A stretch of DNA of 8,125 nucleotides from Bacteroidales bacterium (GTDB lineage Bacteria; Bacteroidota; Bacteroidia; Bacteroidales; UBA932), in NCBI GenBank assembly GCA_024401915.1, contig JAKSKA010000058.1:1-8125 (forward strand). Reading direction: 5' to 3'. Both the position numbers and the translations under genes were made by a program. Positions 1-6,025 of the stretch are shown piece by piece (position 1 is the stretch's first letter; each line of letters begins with the position of its first letter). The notes beneath the pieces are model-generated. The model did no database searches, was not told the origin of the DNA, and saw only the letters and a program-made list of their open reading frames with translations.

Positions 1-2632
1 CCAGTTCTGCCTCTATGCCTTCACAGAGCACTGGACCGGTGCCCGGATTGCCACCGTCTTCCTCGCTGTAGGAGACCCTGCCGTGCTGGTTGTTTATCTT
101 CATCGTCTTCTGGCCGGTGTTGCGGACGACGCCCGTTGCGGCGAGAAGGTATGTGCCCGGAGCAAGCATACTGCGGTTGCGGGACTCCCCGTCAGCGTGA
201 GCCTGCGTCAATGTAAGCGTAAGCCAGTCGAGACGGGTCCGGCCCGGGGTGAGCCTCATCCCGCTGAAGGTGAAGCTGCGTCCGCGCACGAAGCCCGAGA
301 AGGCCTTGGTCCGGCGGCTGTCAACCATAAACACTCCGGCCTTGGGGTCGCTCCAGTCCCAGGTAAGTTCACCGGTGGTGCTCTTCATCACCTTTCTGGA
401 GAAGGCATCCTGCAGCGCCTGAGGGACATCCGCCTCATCGTGTATAACCACCTTTCCTTCGGGATTGAACAGGTCGGGACGCTCCTTGAGCTCCCTGCCG
501 GACACCACTGCGAGCGGCAGGCTCTTCAGCAGATCCGCATCGACATTGCTGTGGGCGTTGCCGGCCTGCGCAAATGCAACCTTCTCTATATCACGCTCAT
601 AAGAGGACGGGTATGCAAAGGCGAGCTTGTCGCTCCCCTTGCGCACATCCCCGCGGACGAACATCGACCAGCAGGCCGGGAAGTGGACCAGTTTCTGCGG
701 AGCGGAGCACATATCGAACATTCCGTTCACGTTGTCCCTGTCGAAGTTGGTATCGAGTATCCACGCGAACTGCATAAGGGCGGACCAGTTCTGGAACGCG
801 CCCATCGCGGAGAGCATAAGGTTGCCCTCGGCGCTGTAGTAGTTCAGGTTCGGGTGGTCATATTCGCTGACGGTAAACGGCTTGCCGAGGATGCGCGCGC
901 GTGCCATCTGGACATAGGTGGATCCGGGACAGCCCTGGTCGCCGTACGTACCCGCACCGTTCACGATAGCGTCGTTGCGCAGCTGCCAGTGGGTCCAGGA
1001 CCACTTCCCGCCGGGGAAGAATGGATGGCACCAGTAGTCGTGGATGTCGCAGTAGTCGGTCGCGGCCTGGGGCACGTTGAAGCCGTAGGCGAGCTGGGTG
1101 CCGGTGACACACTGGCGCACGCCGAGGTTATTCTTCACATTGTTGTAGAGGTCGCCGAAATAGTTGCGTTCGAGGGTACCGATGAACTCCGCCCAGTCCT
1201 TGGCTCTCTGCCAGGGGACGTGTTTGTTGTACATATACGGCCATTCCACGGTACCTTCCTCGAGACTCTGCTCCCCGGGGAGCTCATAGTCCATACCTTC
1301 GCTGATGCAGAGGTCGGCGATGTCGACGGCGTCGCCCTCGGAGAATCCGGACAGGAACACCTTCAGGTCGGAATCGTCGATGGTGGATATGAAATTGAAC
1401 TTATATTCCTCCCAGCGCTTGGTGGCGTTGATGGTTGCGGACAGGCCCGCGGCTTTGTATGGTGCCGTCCTCTGCCCGGCGCGTATGGTGAGCTTTACGG
1501 GCTCGGCCGCTCTCACCTTGAGACGGACGCAGTAGGACCTCATCTTCCCGAGCTGGAAATCCGACCACATTATCTTGGGGCTGAACGTCTTCTTGTCCGC
1601 TTCCTGCACTTCGACGTGGACGTATGATTTCCCTTCGAGCTTGTCCTTCTTCGAGGCCTTGACCTCATCACAGGTGGCCTTACCCTTTCTTGCCGGCTGG
1701 ACAGCCCAGCCTCCGCAGCCATCAGCGATGGTATTGACAATCATTTTCCCGCTGTCTCCATCTCTCTCCTCCCAGGCCTTCTTAAGATTTGCCGTAGTCC
1801 CGTACTTGTCCTTGAGCCACTTGTTCCAGATGGCGACCATCCTCGTCTTATAGGGTTCTGAAAGGGCCGTGAACTTGTGTTTGGGGCTGTACCAGGAATA
1901 TACGATGGAGTTCTCGTTGGCGAGCTCGAACATTCCGATGGCGGGAGCGTCCTTGTAGGCTATGCCCGTGTAGGGGTTCACGTGCTCCAGGATTTCCTTG
2001 TGGAAACGCTTCTGGAGATTGACGAGGACGTATTCGAAGTTGTCCAGTCCGTTCTTGTAGTAAGGCAGGGGGCCTACGTTCTCCAGTCCGTTGGCCTTGG
2101 TCGCCTTCCTCGCAATGTTAAGCTGGAAGTAGATGTATATGCCGTTTTCCTTGAGCTTCGCGAAAAGATAGTCGAAACGCTCCAGCTGCACCGGCTCTAT
2201 GAAGGAGTCCCTCACAGGATAACCGTCCTTCGGAGTCCTGTGGCTGACGTAATGCATACGCACGATGTTGATGCCGTAGCGGGTGAGTTCGGCAGCCACC
2301 TTGTCGGCGTCCTCGTGGCTGGGGAAGCAGCCGGTCATACCTATGTTGGTACCGATGAAACGCATCGGCGTGCCGTTGCCGTCGACGAAATGGTCCCCCT
2401 CGCTACGGATGAAACCGGTGCTGCCCGCAGGCGCGCCGGAGACGTTGTCCCAGGTGCGGACATTGGTTATGTTGCAGGGAGTGTTGTGTGTGGGCTGGAA
2501 CGGGAACAGCGGTGCAAACTGCCCCGAATCATCCAGACGGTCCTCAATATTGGCTTTCTGCGCTCCGGCATTTATCGGGAGAGCAAGGGCGGCCAGAATG
2601 GAGAGGAATATGGATGACAGGATTTTTTTCAT
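1..2632 (-). CDS. Secreted clan GH-A glycoside hydrolase with inserted carbohydrate-binding-like domain (3' end outside window)
   Basis: Reading from ATG at 2632 leftward, 877 codons are open with no stop before the window edge, so the C-terminus is missing. Residues 1-24 form a signal peptide (MKK, hydrophobic stretch, AGA-Q cleavage), pointing to the periplasm or cell surface. Residues about 90-290 begin a GH-A TIM barrel: GINIVRMHY (Arg125, His127) and FELANENS, where Asn239-Glu240 is the expected acid/base. The barrel resumes with DIHDYW (His531) and FTVSEYDHPN, where Glu590 is the expected nucleophile. Between the two Glu, residues about 297-447 look like a CBM4/9-type jelly roll (MIVNTIADGCGGW start, DIADLCISEG end). 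From about 740 a beta-sandwich tail follows, with LAPGTYLLAATGVVRNTG near its end. It resembles proteins annotated as endo-mannosidase, cellulase or beta-galactosidase; family and substrate cannot be fixed by eye. It has its own promoter, with an IclR regulator upstream. Confidence 0.85.
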   Translation of the reverse strand, partial: MKKILSSIFLSILAALALPINAGAQKANIEDRLDDSGQFAPLFPFQPTHNTPCNITNVRTWDNVSGAPAGSTGFIRSEGDHFVDGNGTPMRFIGTNIGMTGCFPSHEDADKVAAELTRYGINIVRMHYVSHRTPKDGYPVRDSFIEPVQLERFDYLFAKLKENGIYIYFQLNIARKATKANGLENVGPLPYYKNGLDNFEYVLVNLQKRFHKEILEHVNPYTGIAYKDAPAIGMFELANENSIVYSWYSPKHKFTALSEPYKTRMVAIWNKWLKDKYGTTANLKKAWEERDGDSGKMIVNTIADGCGGWAVQPARKGKATCDEVKASKKDKLEGKSYVHVEVQEADKKTFSPKIMWSDFQLGKMRSYCVRLKVRAAEPVKLTIRAGQRTAPYKAAGLSATINATKRWEEYKFNFISTIDDSDLKVFLSGFSEGDAVDIADLCISEGMDYELPGEQSLEEGTVEWPYMYNKHVPWQRAKDWAEFIGTLERNYFGDLYNNVKNNLGVRQCVTGTQLAYGFNVPQAATDYCDIHDYWCHPFFPGGKWSWTHWQLRNDAIVNGAGTYGDQGCPGSTYVQMARARILGKPFTVSEYDHPNLNYYSAEGNLMLSAMGAFQNWSALMQFAWILDTNFDRDNVNGMFDMCSAPQKLVHFPACWSMFVRGDVRKGSDKLAFAYPSSYERDIEKVAFAQAGNAHSNVDADLLKSLPLAVVSGRELKERPDLFNPEGKVVIHDEADVPQALQDAFSRKVMKSTTGELTWDWSDPKAGVFMVDSRRTKAFSGFVRGRSFTFSGMRLTPGRTRLDWLTLTLTQAHADGESRNRSMLAPGTYLLAATGVVRNTGQKTMKINNQHGRVSYSEEDGGNPGTGPVLCEGIEAEL

Positions 2633-2644
2633 AATGTGGTCAGT

Positions 2645-2655
2645 TTTTGTCAAAA
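2645..2655. repeat. Interrupted palindrome TTTTGTCAAAA in the hydrolase leader
   Basis: TTTTG-T-CAAAA is an 11-base odd palindrome about 15 bases before the hydrolase start codon. On the minus strand it sits in ACCTTTTGACAAAA, which resembles ACCTTTGACCAAG just upstream of the IclR start codon (3508-3496). A shared regulator site is possible but unproven. The stem is too weak to be a terminator. Confidence 0.25.
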
Positions 2656-2689
2656 GGTCCTGTATGCTTTAATGTTATGTAGCCATCCG

Positions 2690-2722
2690 CAAATATACTA
2701 TATAGTCATTAATTTTACAAAA
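2690..2722 (-). promoter_or_regulatory. Bacteroidetes-type promoter of the glycoside hydrolase gene
   Basis: On the minus strand, TTTTG (2722-2718) is followed by a 20-base spacer and TATATTTG (2697-2690). This matches the Bacteroidetes primary sigma consensus (-33 TTTG, -7 TAnnTTTG) at every conserved -7 position. Transcription would start near 2684, giving a leader of about 50 bases before the ATG at 2632. No Shine-Dalgarno sequence is seen in that leader, which is normal for the phylum. Confidence 0.75.
2697..2706. repeat. Perfect 10-bp palindrome ACTATATAGT, candidate operator
   Basis: ACTATATAGT equals its own reverse complement. It lies in the spacer between the -33 and -7 boxes of the hydrolase promoter, sharing one base with the -7 box. 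A bound dimer here would block RNA polymerase. The neighbouring IclR-family protein is the obvious candidate, but this is inference. Short AT-rich palindromes also arise by chance in AT-rich DNA. Confidence 0.35.
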
Positions 2723-2756
2723 GAAAATATGAGTTTTATAATGCAAAACAGGCACA

Positions 2757-3494
2757 CTATCGGCTCAGTACGGCACTTGCCCTTGCGGCTTCCTCGACAA
2801 TGCGTTTCTCGATGTTCTCCCTGCGTCCGTGGGAGAGTCTGATGTCCGGAAGATAGCAGCCCAGCGAGGCGACAACCTCTCCATTCTTGAAGATGGGTGC
2901 TACGACGCAGGCGAAATGGTGGTTTATGACAGTGATGAACTGCGAGTTCCTGATTTCGTCAAGCTTTTCATATAGCATCTGGCGGTTCTCCACCTCGGGC
3001 CAGGCCTTGCCCGGCATCCCCACGGTATTGATGAAAGAATTCAGTTTCTCCTTGTCGTAGTGCGCGACTATCACCTTCGCGGTGGTTGCCGGCCAGGGGT
3101 CCATCTCATCGACGACCTTGGCCTCGATGTCGTTCTCCGCCTGCGCCTTATAAATATGTATGCGCTTCGTCCCGTGGATCACGGTCAGCATAAGGTTCTC
3201 GTTGATTTCCTTGCACAGACTGTCCATTATCGGCTTCACTGCCCGGATAAGGCTTCTGTCCGTCCGCCCGGAAGACACCCCGGCAAGCGTGTATATCCTG
3301 TCCCCTATCGTATACCCGGAGCGGTAATCTTCCTGCTGGATGAGGCCCAGCTGTTTCATCGTCTTCAGGATATTGGCGCAGGTGGCCTTGTGGATTCCGA
3401 GAGAAGAGGATATTTCTCCCAGAGGAATGTTCCGCCCTCTGTTGGCGGCAAGATACTCCAGAATTTCGGAGGCTCGTTCCAATACTTGTATCAT
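2757..3494 (-). CDS. IclR-family transcriptional regulator
   Basis: Complete protein of 245 residues, within the usual IclR size of about 240-280. Residues 1-65 are the N-terminal winged helix-turn-helix: IQVLERASEILEYLA is the classic opening helix, IPLGEISSSLGIHKATCANIL the helix-turn-helix, and GYTIGDRIYTLA the wing and linker. Residues about 78-245 form the effector-binding domain. It includes a conserved-looking ATTAKVIVAHY segment, a CVVAPIFKNGEVVASLGCYLP core and a final helix. The start at 3494 places IQVLERA at the family's usual N-terminus. IclR proteins bind DNA as dimers or tetramers and usually control nearby catabolic genes in response to a small metabolite. The nearest target is the glycoside hydrolase 124 bases downstream on the same strand. 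The divergent exb operon starts 135 bases away, so it may also be affected. The effector is unknown. Confidence 0.93.
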   Translation of the reverse strand: MIQVLERASEILEYLAANRGRNIPLGEISSSLGIHKATCANILKTMKQLGLIQQEDYRSGYTIGDRIYTLAGVSSGRTDRSLIRAVKPIMDSLCKEINENLMLTVIHGTKRIHIYKAQAENDIEAKVVDEMDPWPATTAKVIVAHYDKEKLNSFINTVGMPGKAWPEVENRQMLYEKLDEIRNSQFITVINHHFACVVAPIFKNGEVVASLGCYLPDIRLSHGRRENIEKRIVEEAARASAVLSR

Positions 3495-3501
3495 ACTTGG
3501 T

Positions 3502-3532
3502 CAAAGGTATTGAAAAAGGGACAATAAATCAA
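3502..3532 (-). promoter_or_regulatory. Bacteroidetes-type promoter of the IclR gene, giving a nearly leaderless transcript
   Basis: On the minus strand, TTG (3532-3530), a 20-base spacer and TACCTTTG (3509-3502) match the Bacteroidetes -33 and -7 elements. Only seven bases separate the -7 box from the ATG at 3494. Transcription should therefore begin at or within a few bases of the start codon. The upstream TTTTTG at 3539-3534 is an alternative -33 box, but its spacing (24) is less good. Confidence 0.6.
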
Positions 3533-3568
3533 CCAAAAATCAGAATAATTATTGCCGTATGGATTTTT

Positions 3569-3599
3569 TTTGCTAAATTGCGGCGTTTTAGGAATTTTA
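3569..3599 (+). promoter_or_regulatory. Weak candidate promoter for the exb operon
   Basis: A TTTG (3569-3572) at the end of a run of T is followed after 19 bases by GAATTTTA (3592-3599). That sequence keeps only four of the six conserved bases of TAnnTTTG. The predicted start near 3604 would leave a leader of about 26 bases before the exbB ATG. The position suits the operon, but the -7 match is poor, so this is a tentative call. Confidence 0.35.
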
Positions 3600-3629
3600 T
3601 TATTCAATTAATACATTATCAAAAACGTT

Positions 3630-4421
3630 ATGAAAAAGATTTTCATGTTTCTCGCAGTTGCAGGTCTTCTGACCTTCTCTGCAAACGTTGCGTCTGCCCA
3701 GGAGCAGGAAGCAGCACCCGCTGCAGCTCAGGAAGTTGTAACGGCACCTGCCAATGACCTCGCAGCACTCACAGCAGCAGCTCCCGAGGTTCCTCTCCAT
3801 CAGGCCCTCAAGACGAAGTTCATCGAAGGTGGTGCAGGCTTCATGGCCCTCATCATCATCTGCCTCATCGTCGGCCTCGCCCTCGCAATCGAGCGTATCC
3901 TTTACCTCACATTCTCCAAGATCAACACCAAGGCTCTCGTAGAGAAAGTTGAGGAAGCGCTTGCAAACGGCGGTATCGAAGCTGCAAAGGACGTATGCCG
4001 TGAGACCCGCGGTCCTGTCGCCAGCATCTTCTACCAGGGACTTCTCCGTTATGACCAGGGCGTTGACGTAGTCGAGAAGACAATCGTTTCATACGGCTCC
4101 GTACAGATGAGCGAGATGGAGAACGGTCTCAGCTGGATCTCCCTCTTCATCGCCATCGCACCTTCACTCGGATTCCTCGGTACCGTCATCGGTATGATTC
4201 AGGCATTCGACGCCATCCAGGCAGCCGGTGACATCAGCCCTAACGTCGTCGCAGGCGGTATGAAGGTCGCCCTCATCACCACCGTCGGCGGTCTTATCGT
4301 CGCTATGATCCTCCAGGTGTTCTACAACTACATCCTCGCGAAGATCGACTCCATCACCATCGATATGGAGGACTCTTCCATCTGCCTTGTAGATATCCTC
4401 ACCAAGTACAGCAACAAGTAA
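3630..4421 (+). CDS. exbB: ExbB/TolQ/MotA-family proton channel subunit
   Basis: 263 residues. ExbB multimers with ExbD form an inner-membrane proton channel that energises TonB for outer-membrane uptake. Residues 1-23 look like a signal peptide (ASA-Q site). Residues 24-56 are an Ala/Glu/Pro-rich low-complexity stretch, probably periplasmic. Membrane helices lie at about 70-93, 170-192 and 213-237. Helix 2 contains APSLGFLGTVIGMI and helix 3 ALITTVGGLIVAMI. Thr185 and Thr218 align by eye with the channel Thr148 and Thr181 of E. coli ExbB. A cytoplasmic domain of about 75 residues joins helices 1 and 2, as in the family. It is the first gene of an operon with a four-helix membrane protein and two exbD genes. 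TolQ is the alternative name, but no TolA, TolB or Pal genes are present, so ExbB is preferred. The leader is A-rich and lacks a clear Shine-Dalgarno sequence. Confidence 0.92.
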   Translation: MKKIFMFLAVAGLLTFSANVASAQEQEAAPAAAQEVVTAPANDLAALTAAAPEVPLHQALKTKFIEGGAGFMALIIICLIVGLALAIERILYLTFSKINTKALVEKVEEALANGGIEAAKDVCRETRGPVASIFYQGLLRYDQGVDVVEKTIVSYGSVQMSEMENGLSWISLFIAIAPSLGFLGTVIGMIQAFDAIQAAGDISPNVVAGGMKVALITTVGGLIVAMILQVFYNYILAKIDSITIDMEDSSICLVDILTKYSNK

Positions 4422-4447
4422 TTCAACCCGCTTAACAGCATCCTGAA

Positions 4448-4885
4448 ATGAATCTTAACAAATCATTCAAATGGGGTATGGTCGGGCTGATCGTGATCAG
4501 TGTCATCCTCCTTGTCTGGGGCTTCATCGCAGGCTTCGAGACCAACGGAGGAAAGGCATCTGAAGTGCTGCTCGTTTGGGCCTACATCATGGTTGGACTC
4601 GCAGTCCTCAGCGTGGTGGCAGTAGGCCTCGTGATCAGCATCAAGAACAACCCGAAGAGCCTCGTGAAGCTCGGCATCGGAATCGCTGTCGTAGCTGTGC
4701 TCTGCCTCATCGCCTATCTGCTTGCAGGCGGCAAACCCGCTTTCGGCAGGGAAGGCCTTGACACGTTCAAAACGCTGAAACTGACAGACACCCTGCTTAA
4801 TCTGACGTACTTCACCGGCGCTGCAGCGATTGTTTCAATCATCGCCGGAGAGATCCGTCTGGCTATCAGCAACAAGAAGAAATAG
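4448..4885 (+). CDS. Uncharacterised four-helix membrane protein of the exb operon
   Basis: 145 residues, no domain that I can name. Four hydrophobic segments are visible at about 9-30, 41-65, 72-93 and 115-137. Short charged loops lie between them (KNNPKS at 66-71, GREGLDTFKTLKLTD at 100-114) and the tail is basic (SNKKK). It starts 26 bases after the exbB stop and ends two bases before the exbD start, so it is almost certainly co-transcribed and co-expressed with the channel. From general knowledge, a small membrane protein of this kind often sits between exbB and exbD in Bacteroidales. That suggests an accessory or assembly role in the ExbB-ExbD complex, which is inference only. Protein coding is supported by the tight spacing and by codon use similar to its neighbours. 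Confidence 0.85.
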   Translation: MNLNKSFKWGMVGLIVISVILLVWGFIAGFETNGGKASEVLLVWAYIMVGLAVLSVVAVGLVISIKNNPKSLVKLGIGIAVVAVLCLIAYLLAGGKPAFGREGLDTFKTLKLTDTLLNLTYFTGAAAIVSIIAGEIRLAISNKKK

Positions 4886-4887
4886 TT

Positions 4888-5469
4888 ATGGCTAAGAAGA
4901 AAACTCCAGCAATCAATTCGAGCTCAACGGCCGATATAGCCTTCCTGCTTCTCTGCTACTTCCTGATGACAACCACAATGGGTTCGCAGACGGGCTTGAG
5001 CCGTCGTCTGCCGCCTATGCCTGACAAAAATCAGAAAGTGGACGACCAGAAGGTCAATCGCCGCAACCTCATCCAGGTGAAGATCAATTCTTCAGACAGA
5101 ATTCTTGCAGGTAGTGATGTCATAGTCGTAAGCCAGCTCAAAGGCAAGATAAAGGATTTCATTATCAATCCCTAAAACGATCCCAACAAGCCTGAAAAGG
5201 AAATCAAGGAGATCGAGGGACTCGGAAAGTATCCTGTATCAAAGGGTGTGATTTCCCTCCAGAACGACCGCGGTACAAGTTACCACGCCTACATCGCAGT
5301 TCAGAACGAGCTCGTGAAGGCAGTCAACGAGATCCGTGACGAGTTCGCAATGAAACAGTGGGGCAAGCACTTCTCCGCACTCAGCGAGGAGCAGCAGGAA
5401 ATCACAAAGAAGGCGATACCTCAGAACATCTCCGAGGCAGAGCCTAAGGATGTCGGAGCGCGCAAATGA
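4888..5469 (+). pseudogene. exbD: ExbD/TolR-family protein, interrupted by in-frame TAA at codon 96
   Basis: The reading frame from ATG 4888 hits TAA at 5173-5175, then stays open in the same frame to TGA at 5467-5469. Ignoring the TAA, the product would be 193 residues. Residues 1-95 have the ExbD start: basic MAKKK, then STADIAFLLLCYFLMTT, where Asp16 matches the proton-carrying Asp of the family (Asp25 in E. coli ExbD), and a first piece of periplasmic domain. The part after the stop (NDPNKPEKEIKEIEG, later VISLQNDRGTSYHAYIAVQNEL) continues naturally as the rest of that domain and shows no further lesion. One base change from a sense codon such as GAA, AAA or CAA explains the TAA. A GTG at 5248 is a poor restart site. 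The options are a recent nonsense mutation, a sequencing error, or readthrough. The neighbouring intact exbD might compensate. The ATG lies two bases after the upstream gene's stop. Confidence 0.85.
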
Positions 5470-5473
5470 TAAT

Positions 5474-5480
5474 AGGAGGA
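5474..5480 (+). promoter_or_regulatory. Strong Shine-Dalgarno site of the second exbD
   Basis: AGGAGGA ends seven bases before the ATG at 5488, a near-perfect ribosome binding site. None of the other genes here has one, and Bacteroidetes seldom use them. It overlaps the last of three consecutive stop codons (TGA TAA TAG, 5467-5475) that end the preceding exbD frame. It may let the second exbD initiate independently of translation of the first. Confidence 0.7.
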
Positions 5481-5487
5481 TAAAGAT

Positions 5488-5955
5488 ATGTCTAAATTCA
5501 AACCGGGCGGAAAAAAGGAGATGCCGGGAATCACTTCAAGTTCCCTCTCCGATATCGTGTTTATGCTCCTGTTCTTCTTTATGGTGACCACGCAGATGCG
5601 TGACACCGAACAGAAGGTCATCATCAAGACTCCTGAAGCATCCGAAGTTGTCAAACTCGAGCGCAAAGACTTGGCATCATATATCAACATCGGTACTCCT
5701 ACCCGCCAGTATCAGGCGCAGTTCGGTACCGAGGCGCGCATACAGCTCAACGACTCTTTCAAGACAATTGACGACATCCGCGACTTCATCGCCGCAGAGC
5801 GTGAGTCAATGAGCGAGGGCGACCGCCAGTTCATGACCGTCAACATCAAGGCTGACGAGGACGTCAGGATGGGTATCATCACCGACGTCAAGCAGGAACT
5901 GAGACGCTGCTCAGCGCTCAAGATTATGTACTCAGCAAGGAAGGGAGCCGAATAG
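5488..5955 (+). CDS. exbD: ExbD/TolR-family transport protein (intact second copy)
   Basis: 155 residues, close to the 130-150 of typical ExbD proteins. Layout: basic cytoplasmic N-terminus (1-20), one membrane helix at about 22-38 (SDIVFMLLFFFMVTTQM) and a periplasmic domain (about 40-155). Asp22 in the helix corresponds to the essential proton-pathway Asp of ExbD and TolR. The sequence before it, MPGITSSSLSD, parallels the TPAINSSSTAD of the upstream copy, so the two are paralogues with very different periplasmic parts. With ExbB it should form the proton-driven motor that energises TonB in the inner membrane. It starts 18 bases after the first exbD's stop behind a strong Shine-Dalgarno site and is the last gene before a terminator. 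It carries no lesion and may be the only working ExbD of this operon if the first is dead. Confidence 0.93.
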   Translation: MSKFKPGGKKEMPGITSSSLSDIVFMLLFFFMVTTQMRDTEQKVIIKTPEASEVVKLERKDLASYINIGTPTRQYQAQFGTEARIQLNDSFKTIDDIRDFIAAERESMSEGDRQFMTVNIKADEDVRMGIITDVKQELRRCSALKIMYSARKGAE

Positions 5956-5975
5956 TCGGATTCCTGTACAATACG

Positions 5976-6007
5976 AGCAGCCCCCTTAACCGAGGGCTGC
6001 TTTTTTT
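5976..6007 (+). terminator. Rho-independent terminator of the exb operon
   Basis: AGCAGCCC (5976-5983) pairs perfectly with GGGCTGCT (5994-6001) around a 10-base loop, followed by a run of T to 6007. It lies 20 bases after the exbD stop. A run of A begins at 6009, so the T and A runs could extend pairing. The hairpin separates the exb operon from asnS, which starts only 18 bases after the T run. Confidence 0.9.
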
Positions 6008-6025
6008 CAAAAAAAACAAAAACAA

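Noticed and set aside
83..1627. A 514-codon open frame on the plus strand
   Set aside because: It is antisense to the hydrolase, whose frame has a signal peptide, catalytic motifs and a matching promoter. The antisense translation shows no recognisable domain; it is a by-product of GC-rich codon choice.
1877..2617. A 246-codon plus-strand frame opposite the hydrolase N-terminus
   Set aside because: Antisense shadow of the signal peptide and barrel start. No promoter or known motif supports it.
2733..2749. GTTTT-AAAAC hairpin after the IclR stop as a terminator
   Set aside because: The stem is five AT-rich pairs without a proper GC core, too weak to call.
5173..5175. Genetic recoding or an alternative code for TAA
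   Set aside because: TAA terminates exbB normally. No known bacterial system inserts selenocysteine or pyrrolysine at TAA, and I see no convincing stem-loop downstream. Mutation or error is simpler.
5248..5469. A separate small gene starting at GTG 5248
   Set aside because: It is in frame with the upstream exbD, reads as its missing C-terminal half, and has no ribosome binding site. It is better treated as the tail of the interrupted gene.
5967..5972. TACAAT as a -10 box for asnS
   Set aside because: There is no partner box at a suitable distance, and it differs from the Bacteroidetes consensus used elsewhere in the window.
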